64,000 nucleotides of DNA, from positions 227,501 through 291,500 of the forward strand of contig CAJNDS010002558.1 in NCBI GenBank assembly GCA_905221605.1, in the 5' to 3' direction. The DNA is from Symbiodinium natans (Eukaryota > Sar > Dinophyceae > Suessiales > Symbiodiniaceae). This document shows positions 10,455 to 22,368 of the stretch, in pieces (position 1 is the first letter of the stretch; the number at the start of each line of letters is the position of its first letter). The position numbers and the translations under genes were made by a program. Under the pieces are notes generated by a model, which had not been told where the DNA came from, searched no databases, and saw nothing but the letters and a program-made list of their open reading frames with translations.

Positions 10455-11894
10455 CAATCGTCCGCCCGCACCCGGGCCGGTCGTCTGTGTCGGCGCTTGC
10501 GGCACCGCCGCCTGTGACCTCGTGCGTTTCGGGTTTGGGGCTCCCTAAACCCTAAACCCTAAACCCTAAACCCTAAACCCTAAACCCTAAACCCTAAACC
10601 CTCAACCCTAAGCTCAGGGTTTCGGGTTTAGTTCGGGTTTTGGTATGGGATGCGGAGATGGCGTGAATTGCGGGTCAGGCCAGGGATCTGGGGGCTTCGC
10701 GGCTCAGAGGCATTAGGGGGCTGGGAGGTTGAGAGACTTAGAGGATGAAAAGGTTTCGAGGGTTTGGGGTTTAGGTCTCCGCCCACTGCCTCGTGTTGTC
10801 GATGTTTGGGGGTTTAGGGTTTAGGGTTTAGGGTTGAGGGTTTAGGGTTGAGGGTTTAGGAGTAGTAGGAGTAGTTTGCTTTTCAAGCCTGAACCCTGAC
10901 CCCCTCAACCCTCAACCATACATGGCAATCCGCCCCTCCGTCCGTCTCCCCCCTCCTGGCTTTTGCAGTGCCTTGGACATCTCAGAATCTTCGGCTCAGC
11001 AGGTAGTAGGTATACCCTAAAAGCCCTAAATACCTAAAACAACATCTACTTTAAACCCTCTGAAACATCCAAAAACTGAAAAAGCCCCTCAATTTACACC
11101 CCCGCTAATTCCCCAAGCTCCCCTATCCCTACAGACAAGAAGCCCTGAAAACACTAAACCCTAAACCCTAACCCTAAACCCTAAACCCTAGACCCTAGAC
11201 CCTAAACCCTAAACCCTAGACCCTAAACCCTAAACCCTAAACCCTAAACCCCAAACCCTAAACCCTAAAGAACCACAAAACAAATCGAAGACTCAAAGTG
11301 CCAGGGCACTCCGCGGGAGCTGCGCGCGTGGCTGTGGCCACATCTAGGGTCCTTTAGGGTTTAGGGTTTAGGGTTTAGGGTTTAGGGTTTAGGGTTTAGG
11401 GTTTAGGGTTTAGGGTTTAGGGTTTAGGGTTTAGGGTTCAGGGCTTAATTACAAGGTACAGGGTACAGGGTTTAGGGTTTAGGGCTTACAAGGTACAGGG
11501 TTTAGGGTTTAGGGTTTAGGGTTTCGGGTTTCGGGTGTAGGGTTTGGGGTCTAGGGTTTGGGTTGAGGGTTTGGGGTTTGGGGTTTGGGGTTTACAGGGT
11601 TTACAGGGTTTACACGCTTTACAGGGTTAGAGGGTTCCCCCACCCAAAAAGAATTGGTTTTGGTAGTTTACCTCCAAGCCTAAACCGCCCTAGACTCGAA
11701 ATCTAAACCCTAAATCCTTGTTTTGGGTGGGAGGCGGGTTGAAGTTGATGAGCTTCGGGCCATACAGGAATTGGCGGGAGGGTTTAGGGTCGTTAAGGTT
11801 AAGGGATTAGAGTTGTTAGGCCCTAAATCCTAAACCCTAAACCCTAAACCCTAAACCCTAAACCCTAAACCCTACACACCAAATCCCGACCCAG

Positions 11895-11978
11895 GCTTAT
11901 CTTGAGGGCAAGTGGCTGATGCCCATGAAAGCCGGCAGCACTGGGAGAGAGGTCGCCGACATTGGACATCGGCCAAGG
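11895..11978 (+). other. Exon-like unique block (84 bp, 28 codons)
   Basis: It is preceded by CCGACCCAG (AG|G) and followed by GTTTAAGG (GT donor). The + frame is open throughout (begins AYLEGKWLMPMKAGSTGRE) with G/C-ending codons. Left flank CCCTAAA-derived, right flank TTTAGGG-derived. No family is recognised. Among the blocks in this region it is one of the more protein-like. Confidence 0.35.
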
Positions 11979-12407
11979 GTTTAAGGTTTATGGTTTAAGG
12001 TTTACGGTTGAGGTGTTTGGGGTTAGGTGTTTAGGTGTTCAGGGTTTAGGGTGTAGGATCGAGGTGTTGCGGGCTTGGGGTGTGGGGGTCGGGGCTCAGG
12101 GTTCTGAGCCTTAAAGGGCTTAGAATATCTTATACGGCGCCCGAAAACAAGGATAACACTTGCCTCAGTTCACTTCTATGCTTTTTGAAGAGTGCAGGTT
12201 AGTCTAGGTGCTAGGTGCAATACAAGGTCTACTGTCTCGGTTTAGTTCAACCCCGCCCCATATCCTTGTGCTCTTAGGGGGGGGGGGGTTCAGGGTTTAG
12301 GAGGCTCTTGGCGGTTGGTGATAGGGATTGTAGGGCCTACAAGTAGAATCCTTTCGTTGCGGCCTTTCTGTTTGCTGGAGCCCCTACCCTAAAGCTTCTC
12401 TTCAGCT

Positions 12408-12510
12408 TGAGAACACGCCAAGGTGGAGGCCTCACCACGCTCTCGCCGTGCAGCTTCGTTCCGTGCTTCCGAAAACTCAGGGGTCCCCGGTTGGGCTCCA
12501 TTTGCGGCTT
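12408..12510 (-). other. Open GC-rich unique block
   Basis: A minus-strand frame stays open across the unique DNA (includes EPNRGPLSFRKHGTKLHGES) and ends near a CTTTAGGG sequence. On the plus strand, 12703-12790 also reads open from an ATG (MGRASATIPAAFLGAMLGAK). Both are consistent with exon fragments but short enough to be chance. Confidence 0.2.
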
Positions 12511-15152
12511 AGGGTTTAGGGTGGTTTAGGGTGTTTGGGGTGTTTGAGGTGGCATACAGATTGGGGGCGTCCCTTCATTTTGGAAGCTCTCGTTTGCGCC
12601 TTTTTTTTTGCGGCTGCGATCAGACATCCGGGAGCGGCTGCTGCATCCGCCCTAAACCCTAAACCCTAAACCCTAAACCCTCAGTATACAAGGCCGTACG
12701 ACCATGGGTCGTGCTTCGGCAACGATCCCGGCCGCCTTTCTGGGAGCCATGCTCGGAGCCAAGGGAATCCAAAATCCCGGGGATCATTCTACTCAACTAG
12801 GGGTATAAAACCTAAACCGTAAACCCTAAACCCTAAACCCTAAACCCTCAACCCTAAACCCTAAACCCTAAACCCTAAACCCTAAACCCTAAACCCTAAA
12901 CCCTATCTGAACCCTAAATCCAGCTCAGCCTTGATCGAAGCGACTGCTGGGTTTGTGTTTAGGGCTTAGGATTCTTGAACCCCTCCACCTACACCGGCAA
13001 CCCTAGGTCCTTAAGGGGCTTTCGGTTTGCACGGCTGGACAGCATCCCAAGGCTCGGGTGAGTGGGATGCAGACACTTCGCACCTACAGCCCCTCACAAC
13101 ATCTTCGCTACGAAAGAATAGGTCTTGGTAGCCCCGGCAAACCCTAAACCCGAAACCCGAAACCCTAAACCCTAAACCCTAAACCCTAAACCCTAAACCC
13201 TAAACCCTAAGCCCAGAACCAAAAAACAAAATGTGAAGGGCACCACTGGGCTACCGAGATGTCGAGGGGGTTGCTCCAAATTCGGGGTCCCCCCGCTGCT
13301 TGAGGCCTTTAGGGTTTAGGGTTTAGGGTTTAGGGTTTAGGGTTTGGGGTTTAGGGTTTAGGGTTTAGGGTTCAGGGCTTCGGGCTTGGCACGAATTTGG
13401 TCCAACAACAACCCTCCGTGGCGGTCTGCCCCTGCTTCGCAGCGCAGATACAGCACTTGCGAGGTTCGAGGCTGGAGTTGAGGTTGGAAAAGGGGCTCTT
13501 GGGTTTAGGGTTTAGGGTTTAGGGTTTAGGGTTTAGGGTTTAGGGTTTAGGGTGGGCCCAAAAGGCCTTGTAATATGGGGTTTTGGGGCTGTTTTGAGTC
13601 ATGACGGGAAGGGAACATGAGTACCAGCGGAGTCACAGGAAAACATCAGCCGACAGAGAACTTCGGACGCGGGATTTGCCAAATGGCTCGGCCCATCTTT
13701 GAAAACAGAGTGGGCTTTTCCGACATTAGGCCCCCTTCTTAGCATGGATTTAGTTCTTGGGGCGTAAGACGATTCTGATCACCAAATTTGGAGGGATCAA
13801 GGGTGGAACCCTAAACCCTAACCCTGAACCCTGAACCCTAAACCCTAAACTCTTTGGGAAAGCTGCCCACAGAGCGGGTGCCATCAAAGCGATTCCGACT
13901 TAACGTTCTGCACGATGGTCTCGAAGTCGACGTCCAGCTCCACCTGTAGAACCCCTAAACCCTAAACCCTAAACCCTAAACCCTAAACCCCAGACCCTGA
14001 ACCCTCAGACTCCTGCTTTATGTCGGACAACTTCGGGGTAGTTGCTTGTTCTGAGTAGGGGACTGAAGAAACCAGCTCCATATATGGTCATTTCTCTACA
14101 TGTTGGTCCCTTTTCGGGTTTAGGGTTTAGGGTTTAGGGTTTAGGGTTTAGGGTTTAGGGTTTACGGCTAAGGGTTGAGGGTTTAGGGTATACTAGGGGC
14201 CGCCTTAAACTAGTAACCGTAAACGGGACAAGATTTTGGAGCAGCGACCATATGCGCATCTTCAAAATCAGGATCCCCCCCACCTCCCCCTAGACACCCC
14301 AAAATATAAGGGGACCCTTAAGGACCCAAAAAATCCAAAAGCCTCAAACCCAAAACTCGGTTTTGGGAACCCACAAAGTCCCTGAAAGGTTTATGTACAG
14401 TCTATCGAAACTGGTCCAGATTGTAGACCTAACCTTTTTAGGGTTTAGGGCCTAGTGTCTTGGGTTGAGGGTGTTTATTGTACCCTCACCCACTTTTTTC
14501 GTTCACCCTTCGTTTCAGGGAAGGCCCCGACATCTGCTTCAAAAGAGCATCCAAAGGCCCGACCAAGCACCAACAAAACAACCAAATAAGTCTCAAACGA
14601 CATCAAAAGGCACCCAGCACCCAGAAGGCCGACGCACCCTTTGCTTTGGGGCTTGCAAAAGGGCCATTTACAGCAAAACGGCCACAGAAACTGCCCGCAA
14701 CAAACCCAAATATACCCAAATACCCAACTACCCAAATACCCAAATGCCCAAAAACCCAAATACCCAAATATCCAAATACCCACATACCCCACAAAAATCC
14801 CCAAATACCCGAATACCCAAACACCCGAAACCCTGAACCCTGAACCCTGAACCCTAAACCCTACACCCCAAACCCCAAACCCTAAACCCTCAGTTCCCAC
14901 CCTTTTCTGCCAGCCAGGCCACCACAGAAGGCTTCATGGGCTTGTCGATCATTGGTCCGGTTGAAGGACGCAGGCCTCGCGATTGCGGGCTTAGGGTTAA
15001 GGGTTCAGGGTTCAGGGTTTAGGGTTTAGGGTTTAGGTTTAGGGTTTAGGGTTTAGGGTTTAGGGTTTAGGGTTTAGGGTTTAGGGTTTAGGGTTTAGGG
15101 TTTAGGGTTGGGCAACTTGTGGGTTTCGGGAAGTGCAGGGGGGTTAGGGTTT

Positions 15153-15299
15153 CTACTTGGAGGTTCATGGTACGTATTAAGTATTAACCAACTGTCCTTA
15201 TAACTGTACTTGTAATCATCTTAGGGCACTTGAGGGGCATATAAGTGGGTTCTAAGTACAGTTGCAATTGGCTAATAAGGACCATGAACCTCCAAGTAG
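15153..15299. mobile_element. Family F1 palindromic element (147 bp, full copy)
   Basis: The termini CTTGGAGGTTCATGGTAC and its inverse (CCATGAACCTCCAAG) bound an interior of imperfect inverted repeats (AACTGTACTTGTAAT / CTAAGTACAGTTGCAATTGG). An internal AGGGCACTTGAGGGG box is shared by all long F1 copies. There is no coding capacity. Other copies: 27910-27956, 29314-29453, 30880-30995, 33089-33177 and 34224-34380; single ends near 17149 and 35874. On each strand the element reads GAG|GT at its start and CAAG| at its end, like intron borders. Confidence 0.75.
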
Positions 15300-15540
15300 G
15301 GCTCAGGGGTCTGGGAGTTCGTACCGTTTGTATGCGGAGGGGGGTCTTACTTCTCTCTTCTCGAATAACCAGGGAAGAATGCCATTCAACTTTCTTCTTC
15401 ACCTACAAAATGAGGAAACCCAAAAAGATTAAAGTTCATCTATTGGCGAAGGAAGGCGTTTCGGATTTGGGGGGGATAGCGTTTTGGTGTTTAAGGGTGT
15501 AAGGTTTGAGGGCTTCGGGTATCGGGGTTTAGTGTTTGGG

Positions 15541-15650
15541 TGTAGGGGTTTGGGGGTTGAGGGGTTGAGGGGTTGAGGGGTTGAGGGGTTGAGGGGTTGA
15601 GGGGTTGAGGGGTTGAGGGGTTGAGGGGTTGAGGGGTTGAGGGGTTGAGG
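15541..15650 (+). repeat. 8-bp variant array GGGGTTGA
   Basis: About thirteen nearly perfect GGGGTTGA units in tandem, flanked by degenerate telomere-like DNA. The purity compared with its neighbours suggests recent local expansion. Confidence 0.85.
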
Positions 15651-16064
15651 GTGTAAGGCTTAGGAGGTTTAGGTTGTCGTGGCTCAGGGTTGCGCAGAGC
15701 AGAAATGCTGCTAGTTCAAGTGCTCCTTTTTAGGTTCATGCAGCAATACTAAGGGTCAGGGAAAAGGTTTAGGTATGCAATGTGTTTCGCTGCAAGTTAC
15801 TTCTTCGAGCCTTAGAACGACACACTTTTTAAAGAGTAATACACTGCAATACCAGGGTGCTTAGGCGACCACGTATTCAAGCCCTAAACCCTAAACCCTA
15901 AACCCTAAACCCTAAACCCTAAACCCTGAACCCTAAACCCTAATCCTAAGGTTCCACACGTAGGGCTTTCCAGGGTTTTGGGGGACAGAGCGTGGCAGCA
16001 GCTTCGGGGTTCGGGTTTGAGGGGCTTCGGCGTTGAAGGGCTGAGGGTCTAAAGATGCCTGCAA

Positions 16065-16239
16065 CCCTAAACCCTAAACCCTAAACCCTAAACCCTAAAC
16101 CCTAAACCCTAAACCCTAAACCCGAAACCCTAAACCCTAAACCCTAAACCCTAAACCCTAACCCCTAAACCCTAAACCCTAAACCCTAAACCCTAAACCC
16201 TAAACCCTAAACCCTAAACCCTAAACCAAACCCTAAACC
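16065..16239 (-). repeat. CCCTAAA array, about 24 units
   Basis: It is nearly perfect, with one CCCGAAA, one CCCTAACC irregularity and one CCAAA unit. On the minus strand it reads TTTAGGG and lies directly downstream of the exon-like block 16244-16304. Confidence 0.9.
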
Positions 16240-16243
16240 TTGC

Positions 16244-16304
16244 CTTGTTTCTCCAAGTACTTGGCATCGTCCGCCGCGTCCATGGCCAGGGCCAAAGCTG
16301 GATC
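16244..16304 (-). other. Exon-like unique block (61 bp)
   Basis: On the minus strand the block follows GTTGCGAG (AG|G) and ends AAACAAG before GCAAGGTTTAGGG. This matches a GC-type donor, which is known to be common in dinoflagellates. The open frame reads DPALALAMDAADDAKYLEKQ. Upstream DNA is C-rich and downstream DNA is G-rich in the sense direction. Confidence 0.35.
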
Positions 16305-17287
16305 CTCGCAACGGTTTAAGGTTTAGGGTTTAACGTTTAGGGTTTGGGGTTTAGGATTTAGGGTTTAGGGTCCTTTAGGGTTTCGGCTTCAGGATTTACG
16401 GTTTAGGGTCGTTTAGGGTTTAGGGTTTAGGGGCAAAGCTTGCTGTTTGTTGAAGTCGTTGTGTTTTTTCCAAGGAGGGTGGCAAGGGTTGATTTGTTGA
16501 GGGCTCAAGAACCGAGGATGCAATGGGATGGATAAGGGCTCTACAGGGTGTAAGGTGCTATGGGTTTAGGGTCTGGAGTGCTTTCTGATTTGGGGGGCTT
16601 TCGGCTTTGCTAGTTGGACTGTGACGCTTAGCTCGTTCGGACAAAGTTTCATGTCGTGCTGTAGGTCCCCTCCCCCCACCCACCGAAACGCCGGGACGCT
16701 GTCGACAGAAAACCGACGAGGGAACCCGATAGCCTCAAGCCAGAAACCTATTTGTTGGCGTTTGTGGCGGGAAAGGGCAAGGGCTTCGTATTTCATGTGC
16801 CCTGATAGGTTTTGTAGTGGTATGGGGTTGAGGGTGGTGGGATTCAAGCCTTGAAACGTATCAGCTTCCGTCCTTATACCGCCTGAACCGCCGGGAGATT
16901 TCTGACACCTGTGCCGCAAAGTCGGGAGCGGTTGTTGTCTTCTTGTTGGCACCCTCAGACCTCCCAAGCCTCATGCCCCAAATGTTCCGGGTTTAGGGCT
17001 GAGGGCTGAGGGCTTAGGGGTTTGGGTTACGGGTTTGGGGCTTAGGGCTTAGAGTTTGGGGCTGTGCGGGCCCTACGCCCTGAAGACCCTAAAGACCCGA
17101 CTGGGAAGCATGCTAAGCGTCTTGCATGTCACCGGTGACACCCTGCGTGGAGATTCATGGTACTTATGTTCGAACAGCCCCAAAAATGTATGGTAGCAGG
17201 CGATGTGGTCTAAGAGGTTTTGTGTGTAAGGCTTCGGGGGTTGCAGGGATTCTGGTAATGGAATGAATGCTGTTCCGGGTCCCTGAA

Positions 17288-17569
17288 CCCTATAAACCCT
17301 ATAAACCCTATAAACCCTGTAAACCCTGTAAACCCTATAAACCCTATAAACCCTATAAACCCTATGAACCCTATAAACCCTATAAACCCTATAAACCCTA
17401 TAAACCCTATAAACCCTATAAACCCTATAAACCCTATAAACCCTATGAACCCTATAAACCCTATAAACCCTATAAACCCTATAAACCCTATAAACCCTAT
17501 AAACCCTGTAAACCCTATAAACCCTATACACCCTATAGACGCTATAAACCCTATAAACCCTAAACGCTA
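17288..17569 (-). repeat. 9-bp variant array CCCTATAAA, about 31 units
   Basis: Near-perfect tandem CCCTATAAA units with a few CCCTGTAAA and CCCTATGAA variants. The 9-base period leaves long repetitive open frames in several registers (YRV, YKP, NPI). None is credible as a gene. The unit equals the telomere heptamer plus TA. Confidence 0.9.
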
Positions 17570-18415
17570 AATCCCTAGCCACCGAAAACTCTCCACCCTG
17601 TAAACCCTAAGCCCTAACGCAAGGCCCTAGACCCCAGGCCTGAATGCCCAGACCCTACACCCTCAACCCTCAACCTTAAATCCTAAACCTAAACCCTAGC
17701 CCTAAACCCTAAACCCTACAATGTTGAACCCTAACCCTAAACCAAAGCCACTTCAAACCTAAACCCTTAACTCTGGCCTGCTTTTGCAGAAGCCCCTCCG
17801 AGCCAAGCGGAGAAAGGGGCAGTGCCAAGATGTTGAGCAGCGACCGGTATGCCTGCAGACACTTTAGGGTTTAGGGTTTATTGTCTCGGGCGTTTGAAGC
17901 CCTAAGCCCCCAACCCTAAACCCTCAACCCCAAACCCCAAACCCAAACCCCAAACCCCAAACCCTAAACCCCAAACCCTAAACCCTAAACCCGGCTCCTT
18001 GGAGAGCCGTGGCCCTGTCTCTGGGCCGAGGTCGGCCTGTCCGAGTCCATGCTCCTCAATGGTTTAGGGTTTAGGGTTTAGGGTTTGGGGTTTGGGGTTT
18101 GGGGTTTGGGGTTTACGGTTTAGGGTTTCAGGGTTGAGGGTTTAGGGTTTGGGGTTTAGGGTTGAGGGCTTTAGGGATTTAGGGCTTTAGGGTTTGGAGT
18201 TTCTGGGGTTTGGAGCTGTTAAGGTTTGGGGTTTTGGGGTTTTAGGGCTTTAGGGCTCTGGGGTTTGGAGCTTTAGGATGTTGGTTGTAGGGCTTGAGGG
18301 ATTTAGGGCTTTGGGTTTGGAGATTCAGGGCTTTGGGTTTGGAGTTTTCAGGGCTTGGGGTTTGGGATTGTAGGGCTTGAACACTTGAAGTCCTCCCTTA
18401 TTACACCACTTAAGT

Positions 18416-18528
18416 CGGGATGCTCCCCCTTTATACTAACCTTCCTTACTAGGGATTGTAATGGGGGGTCCTATGATTAGGGGTACTATGATCCCTATTC
18501 AGGACTACTAGAATAAGGGGGAACATCT
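18416..18528. mobile_element. Family F2 palindromic element
   Basis: The left end GGGATGCTCCCCCTTTATAC pairs with a right end TAGAATAAGGGGGAACATC. The middle contains GGGATTGTAATGGGGGG and GGTACTATGATCCC. It lies between G-rich degenerate DNA and a unique stretch (18540-18890) in which I see no gene. Confidence 0.6.
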
Positions 18529-19418
18529 CTTTTTAGACCACTTAGAGCACTCTTCCCGCTCAACAACCCCAGTGGCATTCAGTAGGGTTTAGGGTCCCTG
18601 CTGCCACCCCTCTCGCTGCTCTCCGGCCAGCGATACTGCACAGGGTTTTGCAAAACCTCACCCGCTGGAGGAACAGGTTCAGAAGCATTTGAGCGTGCAC
18701 TGCGTCAACGACCGCAGAGTGTGGCATATGCACCTGAAGGAGAACTCGCCTTCCCGCCTAGAAGGAATTTGGGGGCCGGGGTGGGGAGGGGGGGGATGTA
18801 GCACCGGAGTCTAGCAACGTTACGCCGCCTTCATTATAGTCTGACATTCTCACGAATAGGGCCAAAGATCTGGTCTGGTGCTGCTTGGGGAGGGTTTGCG
18901 GGGGATTCGGGTTTAGGGTTTCGGGTTTCCGAAAATCGGGGTACCTGAATTGGGATGATTATTCTAAGGGAATGCTACTATTTGGGGGGGGGCTATTTTA
19001 AGGTTCCCTTTTTTCGTAAACTCCCTATAATGAGTCCCGAATGAAATCTGAAACCTTACAATCCGAACGAAACGTTCAGGAAACCTGCATCCCGTAATAA
19101 TTCAGCCCTAGGAACCCAACGGAAAACTTAAGAAACTTCAATGAAACCCTAAACCCTAAACCCTAGACCCTAACCCTAAACCAACCCGCAACCCTCAGCC
19201 GACTTATCGTCCCCTAGTCACAGGAATAGAATCCCTGTTAAGGGCTGTTAGTATAATGGGAACATCCCAAAACTCAACCCTTAAACTCTACAACAGGGTA
19301 GATCTCTTTAAGGTCTCTTGATGTCCACCCGAAGCCCTAAACCCTAAACCCTAAACCCTAAACCCTAAACCCTAGACCTTAAACCCTAAACCCTAAACCC
19401 TAAACTAAACTACTAGGG

Positions 19419-19519
19419 GTCATGGCGAAAAACAATCTCCTCAAGCTCATGGAAGAAGTCGGCGCTGGGAAACTCGAAGCCAACCTCAGAAGAACTCTTC
19501 TTCGACTTCCAGCATCTGG
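19419..19519. other. Unique block open on both strands
   Basis: The + strand is open from an ATG (MAKNNLLKLMEEVGAGKLEA, then ANLRRTLLRLPASG) to a GT at the start of the G-rich array. The minus strand is also open and protein-like (VGFEFPSADFFHELEEI). C-rich flank on the left, G-rich on the right. Strand cannot be decided from sequence alone. Confidence 0.3.
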
Positions 19520-19578
19520 GGTTTAGGGTTTAGGGTTTAGGGTTTAGGGTTTAGGGATTAGGGTTTAGGGTTTAGGGT

Positions 19579-19755
19579 TTAGGGTTTAGGGCTTCGGTTC
19601 ATCGGCGTCGGCGTGGGACCATCTGAATCTCGGTTCATCGGAATCGGCGTGGCCCCTTCTGAAGCTCTGTTCATCGGCATGGCACCTTCGCGACGTAGAG
19701 GCGCTTCCATGATCTGTGTCTCTTGCTGAACCCAATCAACAGGTGGAGGGTTCAT
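19579..19755 (-). other. 58-codon open frame with 12-residue repeats
   Basis: It begins with ATG at 19755 (MNPPPVDWVQQETQIM...) and ends in the neighbouring TTTAGGG array, whose complement supplies the stop. It contains about three copies of a 36-base tandem repeat (around 19590-19690) encoding MNR-S-G-TP-P units. Possibly the end of a gene truncated by the array. No family is recognised. A + strand frame at 19723-20031 overlaps it and looks less plausible. Confidence 0.25.
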
Positions 19756-20798
19756 GTGACAGTACTTCTCAGGGATTCTGACACTAGTTCAGTCACCTGG
19801 TGGCTGCCCTGCCCCCGGATGAAGGTTCCGTGCGCTTCAGCGATCTCATTCAAGGTGACAACGGCACCTTCTCTCTACACCAGCATGGCGGTAGATGCCG
19901 TCGCTGGAAGTGCCGGGGCTTTTGGGTTATCTTATCTATTCGGCTCCTCCCTAAAACCTCCAAGATGGTCTCGGTGCGCACGATCAATGACAGAATGGCG
20001 CTCCGTGCCTAGATTCTGCGGTATGATTTAGCGTACGACAGAAGCGCAAGACATTCAACTGCAAGAGTACCGGCTGCAGCCTCAAACGATGTAATACAGG
20101 GGCCTTCATAATAAGAACAGGGTTTTGGCGGTGACTATAGTATATTTATAAGGGGACCATAAGGAACAATATTTTTAGTAGTTATTCGACCCCTATAGTA
20201 GACATAAGGACCCTAAACCCTAAACACAAATACTTAGGGTTTAGGGTTTAGGGTTTAGGGTTTAGGGTAATTCCATTGAGAAAAAGGGCCTAAGTCCCAT
20301 AAGATGAGACCTGCGGCCTGCAAGGCACATAGGTTACACTAGGAAGTGCAAGTCTGAGCGGGGTTTAGGGTTTAGGGTTTAGGGTTTAGGGTTTTGGGTT
20401 TAGGGTTTATGGGTTTCGGGTTTCGGGTTGAGGGTTAGGGTTGAGGGTTTAGGGATGTCGGGTGGTGTGGCCTTTAAAGTTTAAGGTTGGAAGGGTGCTG
20501 GGTTCAGCATTGGGGTCCTTGGCGGCTGAAGGCGCCCGAACCTCCAACTCAAACCCCGCGCCCCCCCCCCTCGCCCCTCCCCCCCCGCCCCCTCGCCACA
20601 AAACCCTAAACCCTAAACCCTAAACCCTAAACCCTAAACCCTAAACCCTAAACCCTAAACCCTAAACCCTAAACCCTAAACCCTAAACCCCAAACAACAA
20701 AAATCCTAAACGCTGTGCGCGGCCCCAAACCCTAAACCCTAAACCCTAAACCCTAAACGCCAAGCCAGAGACCTTTAATCCCCGCAAACCCTACACAG

Positions 20799-20872
20799 GG
20801 CAAGCTGCGTCGGCACTGACGGTGACCTCGGCCATGCAGGCGTCTTACGAGTTTTGGAGAAAGAGCGCTGTG
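20799..20872 (+). other. Exon-like unique block (74 bp)
   Basis: It is preceded by CCCTACACAG (AG|G) and followed by GTCTAGGGTTC (GT donor). The + frame is open (GQAASALTVTSAMQASYEFW, then RKSAV) and balanced in composition. Left array C-rich, right array G-rich. Not recognised. Confidence 0.35.
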
Positions 20873-20982
20873 GTCTAGGGTTCAGGGTTAGGGTTTAGGG
20901 TTTAAGGTTTAGGGATTAGGGTTTCGGGTTAGGGTTCAGGATTTAAAGTCTAGGGTGTAGGGTTTAGGGTTTAGGAGCCCAG

Positions 20983-21072
20983 TTGGGATGTTCCCCCTTA
21001 TACTAACCATCCTTTCATAGGGATCAGAGTATCCCCGATAACAATCCCAAGTGTTCGTAGTATAAGGGGCCA
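20983..21072. mobile_element. Family F2 palindromic element
   Basis: It begins TTGGGATGTTCCCCCTTATA, with a weaker right arm (GTAGTATAAGGGGCCAA). The middle contains a GGGATCAGAGTATCCCCGATA segment. Confidence 0.55.
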
Positions 21073-22265
21073 AGTTTAGGGTTTCAGGGTTTTGGGGCTT
21101 GGGGGGTTTGGGTTTAGGGGCTGCGGGTTTGGGAAGATTTCGGGTTTGGGACGGAGAACTGGGGTGGCCAGTCGGGTTCAGGGTTTAAGGTTTAGGACTT
21201 CGCTTCATATGCCCAACGGAACAACCTTAACCCAGCCGAACCCTGGAACAAAATACCCTGAAGCTGAGATCCTAAACTCCAAAGAACCCAAACAACCCGA
21301 AAGCCCCCCAAACCCCCCCAAAACCTAGGAGTTCAGGGCTTATGGTTTTAGGGTTTAGGGTTTAGGGACCCTAAACCCTACACACCCAAACCCCGAAAGC
21401 CCCAGAGCCCCAAATTCAATGAAATCAGCAAGCCCAACAATGTGTCGCGGCCCAATTTCTCCAGGCGGCAATCTCCAGATGTCTTTCCTCAGCCACATGG
21501 GGCTTGCTCGAAGCTATGTGCTGTTTTGGCAACCTAAACGGTCAAGGATCACGTAGACTGTAACAACGCACGCCCTCGATGCTAAGAGGCCCTTAAGCCC
21601 TAAACCCTAAACCCTAAACCCTAACCCCTTAAGCCCTAAACCCCCAGAACCCCCACTTCGGCTTCAGCGTCATTCCACATTTCTAAGACCCGGAACCCGA
21701 AGCCCTAAACCCTGGCCTCCAGCTCGACCATGCTTTTGCTGGCGCTGTCGCCTCGCGTGGGGCGCAAGGCCTTCTCATGTAGCATGATCTACGACATCAT
21801 ATAGAAGTTTAGGGTTTTGGGTTCAGGGTTTGGGGTTAAGTTTAGGGTTCAGAGTTTTTGAACGTTCAAATGTATTTCATGTTTATAAAGCATACATAGA
21901 ATCATCTATCATATGACATATTATATGTCATACATCATATATCAAAAATCATATATCATATACCAGATATCATGCTATATATATATATATAGATAGATAG
22001 ATCAAGGAACTACAAAACATGTGAAGTCTGAACTCTCCACAGGTACGTTGATGGAGATCTGGCATGACATCTTGTGTTCCAGCCCGAAAGAAGCCCTAGC
22101 CCACCCAATGCCCTAAGCCCCCAATCCTAAATCCTAAACTCCAAACCCCACACCCTAAAGCCTAAACCCTAACTAAACCCCAAACCCCAAACCCCAAACC
22201 CTAAACCCCAAACCCTAAACCCTAAACCCTAAACCCAAAACCCTAAACCCTAAACCCCAAACCCC

Positions 22266-22368
22266 CTTATGTCTCGCACAGCTGCGCGAGCCCGCGCCCG
22301 TGGCCAGCAAAATCTTGGCGAACCGGGGGTCGCGGAGCATTCCGCGGGAGAAGAGCACCTCCACGGAT
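22266..22368 (-). other. Exon-like unique block (about 103 bp)
   Basis: On the minus strand it follows AAATCCGTGGAG (AG|G) and stays open (VLFSRGMLRDPRFAKILLAT, then GAGSRSCARHK) up to the G-rich complement of the left array. The + frame (LREPAPVASKILANRGSRS) is open too. The minus reading looks more like folded protein. Unassigned. Confidence 0.3.

Larger units (their letters stand above)
7456..15152. repeat. Telomere-like mosaic with several clean arrays
   Basis: Array runs include 8221-8304 (12 CCCTAAA units), 8402-8450, 9057-9137, 10540-10612, 11155-11270, 11353-11438, 12808-12906, 13137-13210, 13310-13375, 13500-13552, 14113-14166 and 15012-15111. Unique DNA between them is mostly 60-150 bp and GC-rich. 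Larger unique stretches are 8450-8860 (contains a 43-bp tandem repeat), 13555-13800, and 14200-14820 (A/C-rich, CCCAAATA-type repeats near 14700-14825). I recognise no cellular gene. Confidence 0.65.
15300..18415. repeat. Telomere-like mosaic with variant arrays
   Basis: It contains an 8-bp GGGGTTGA array, CCCTAAA arrays at 15880-15950 and 16065-16239, degenerate G-rich DNA at 16315-16430, a unique stretch at 16440-16980 with several competing open frames, a 9-bp CCCTATAAA array (17288-17569), C-rich degenerate DNA to 17750, and G-rich degenerate DNA from 18060 to 18380. The open frames at 16566-16967 (minus) and 16621-16854 (plus) overlap each other and show no recognisable protein. Confidence 0.6.

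Noticed and set aside
17073-17582. 169-codon minus frame of YRV repeats and plus frames of YKP/NPI repeats
   Set aside because: Produced by the 9-bp CCCTATAAA array, whose period is a multiple of three; all registers stay open.
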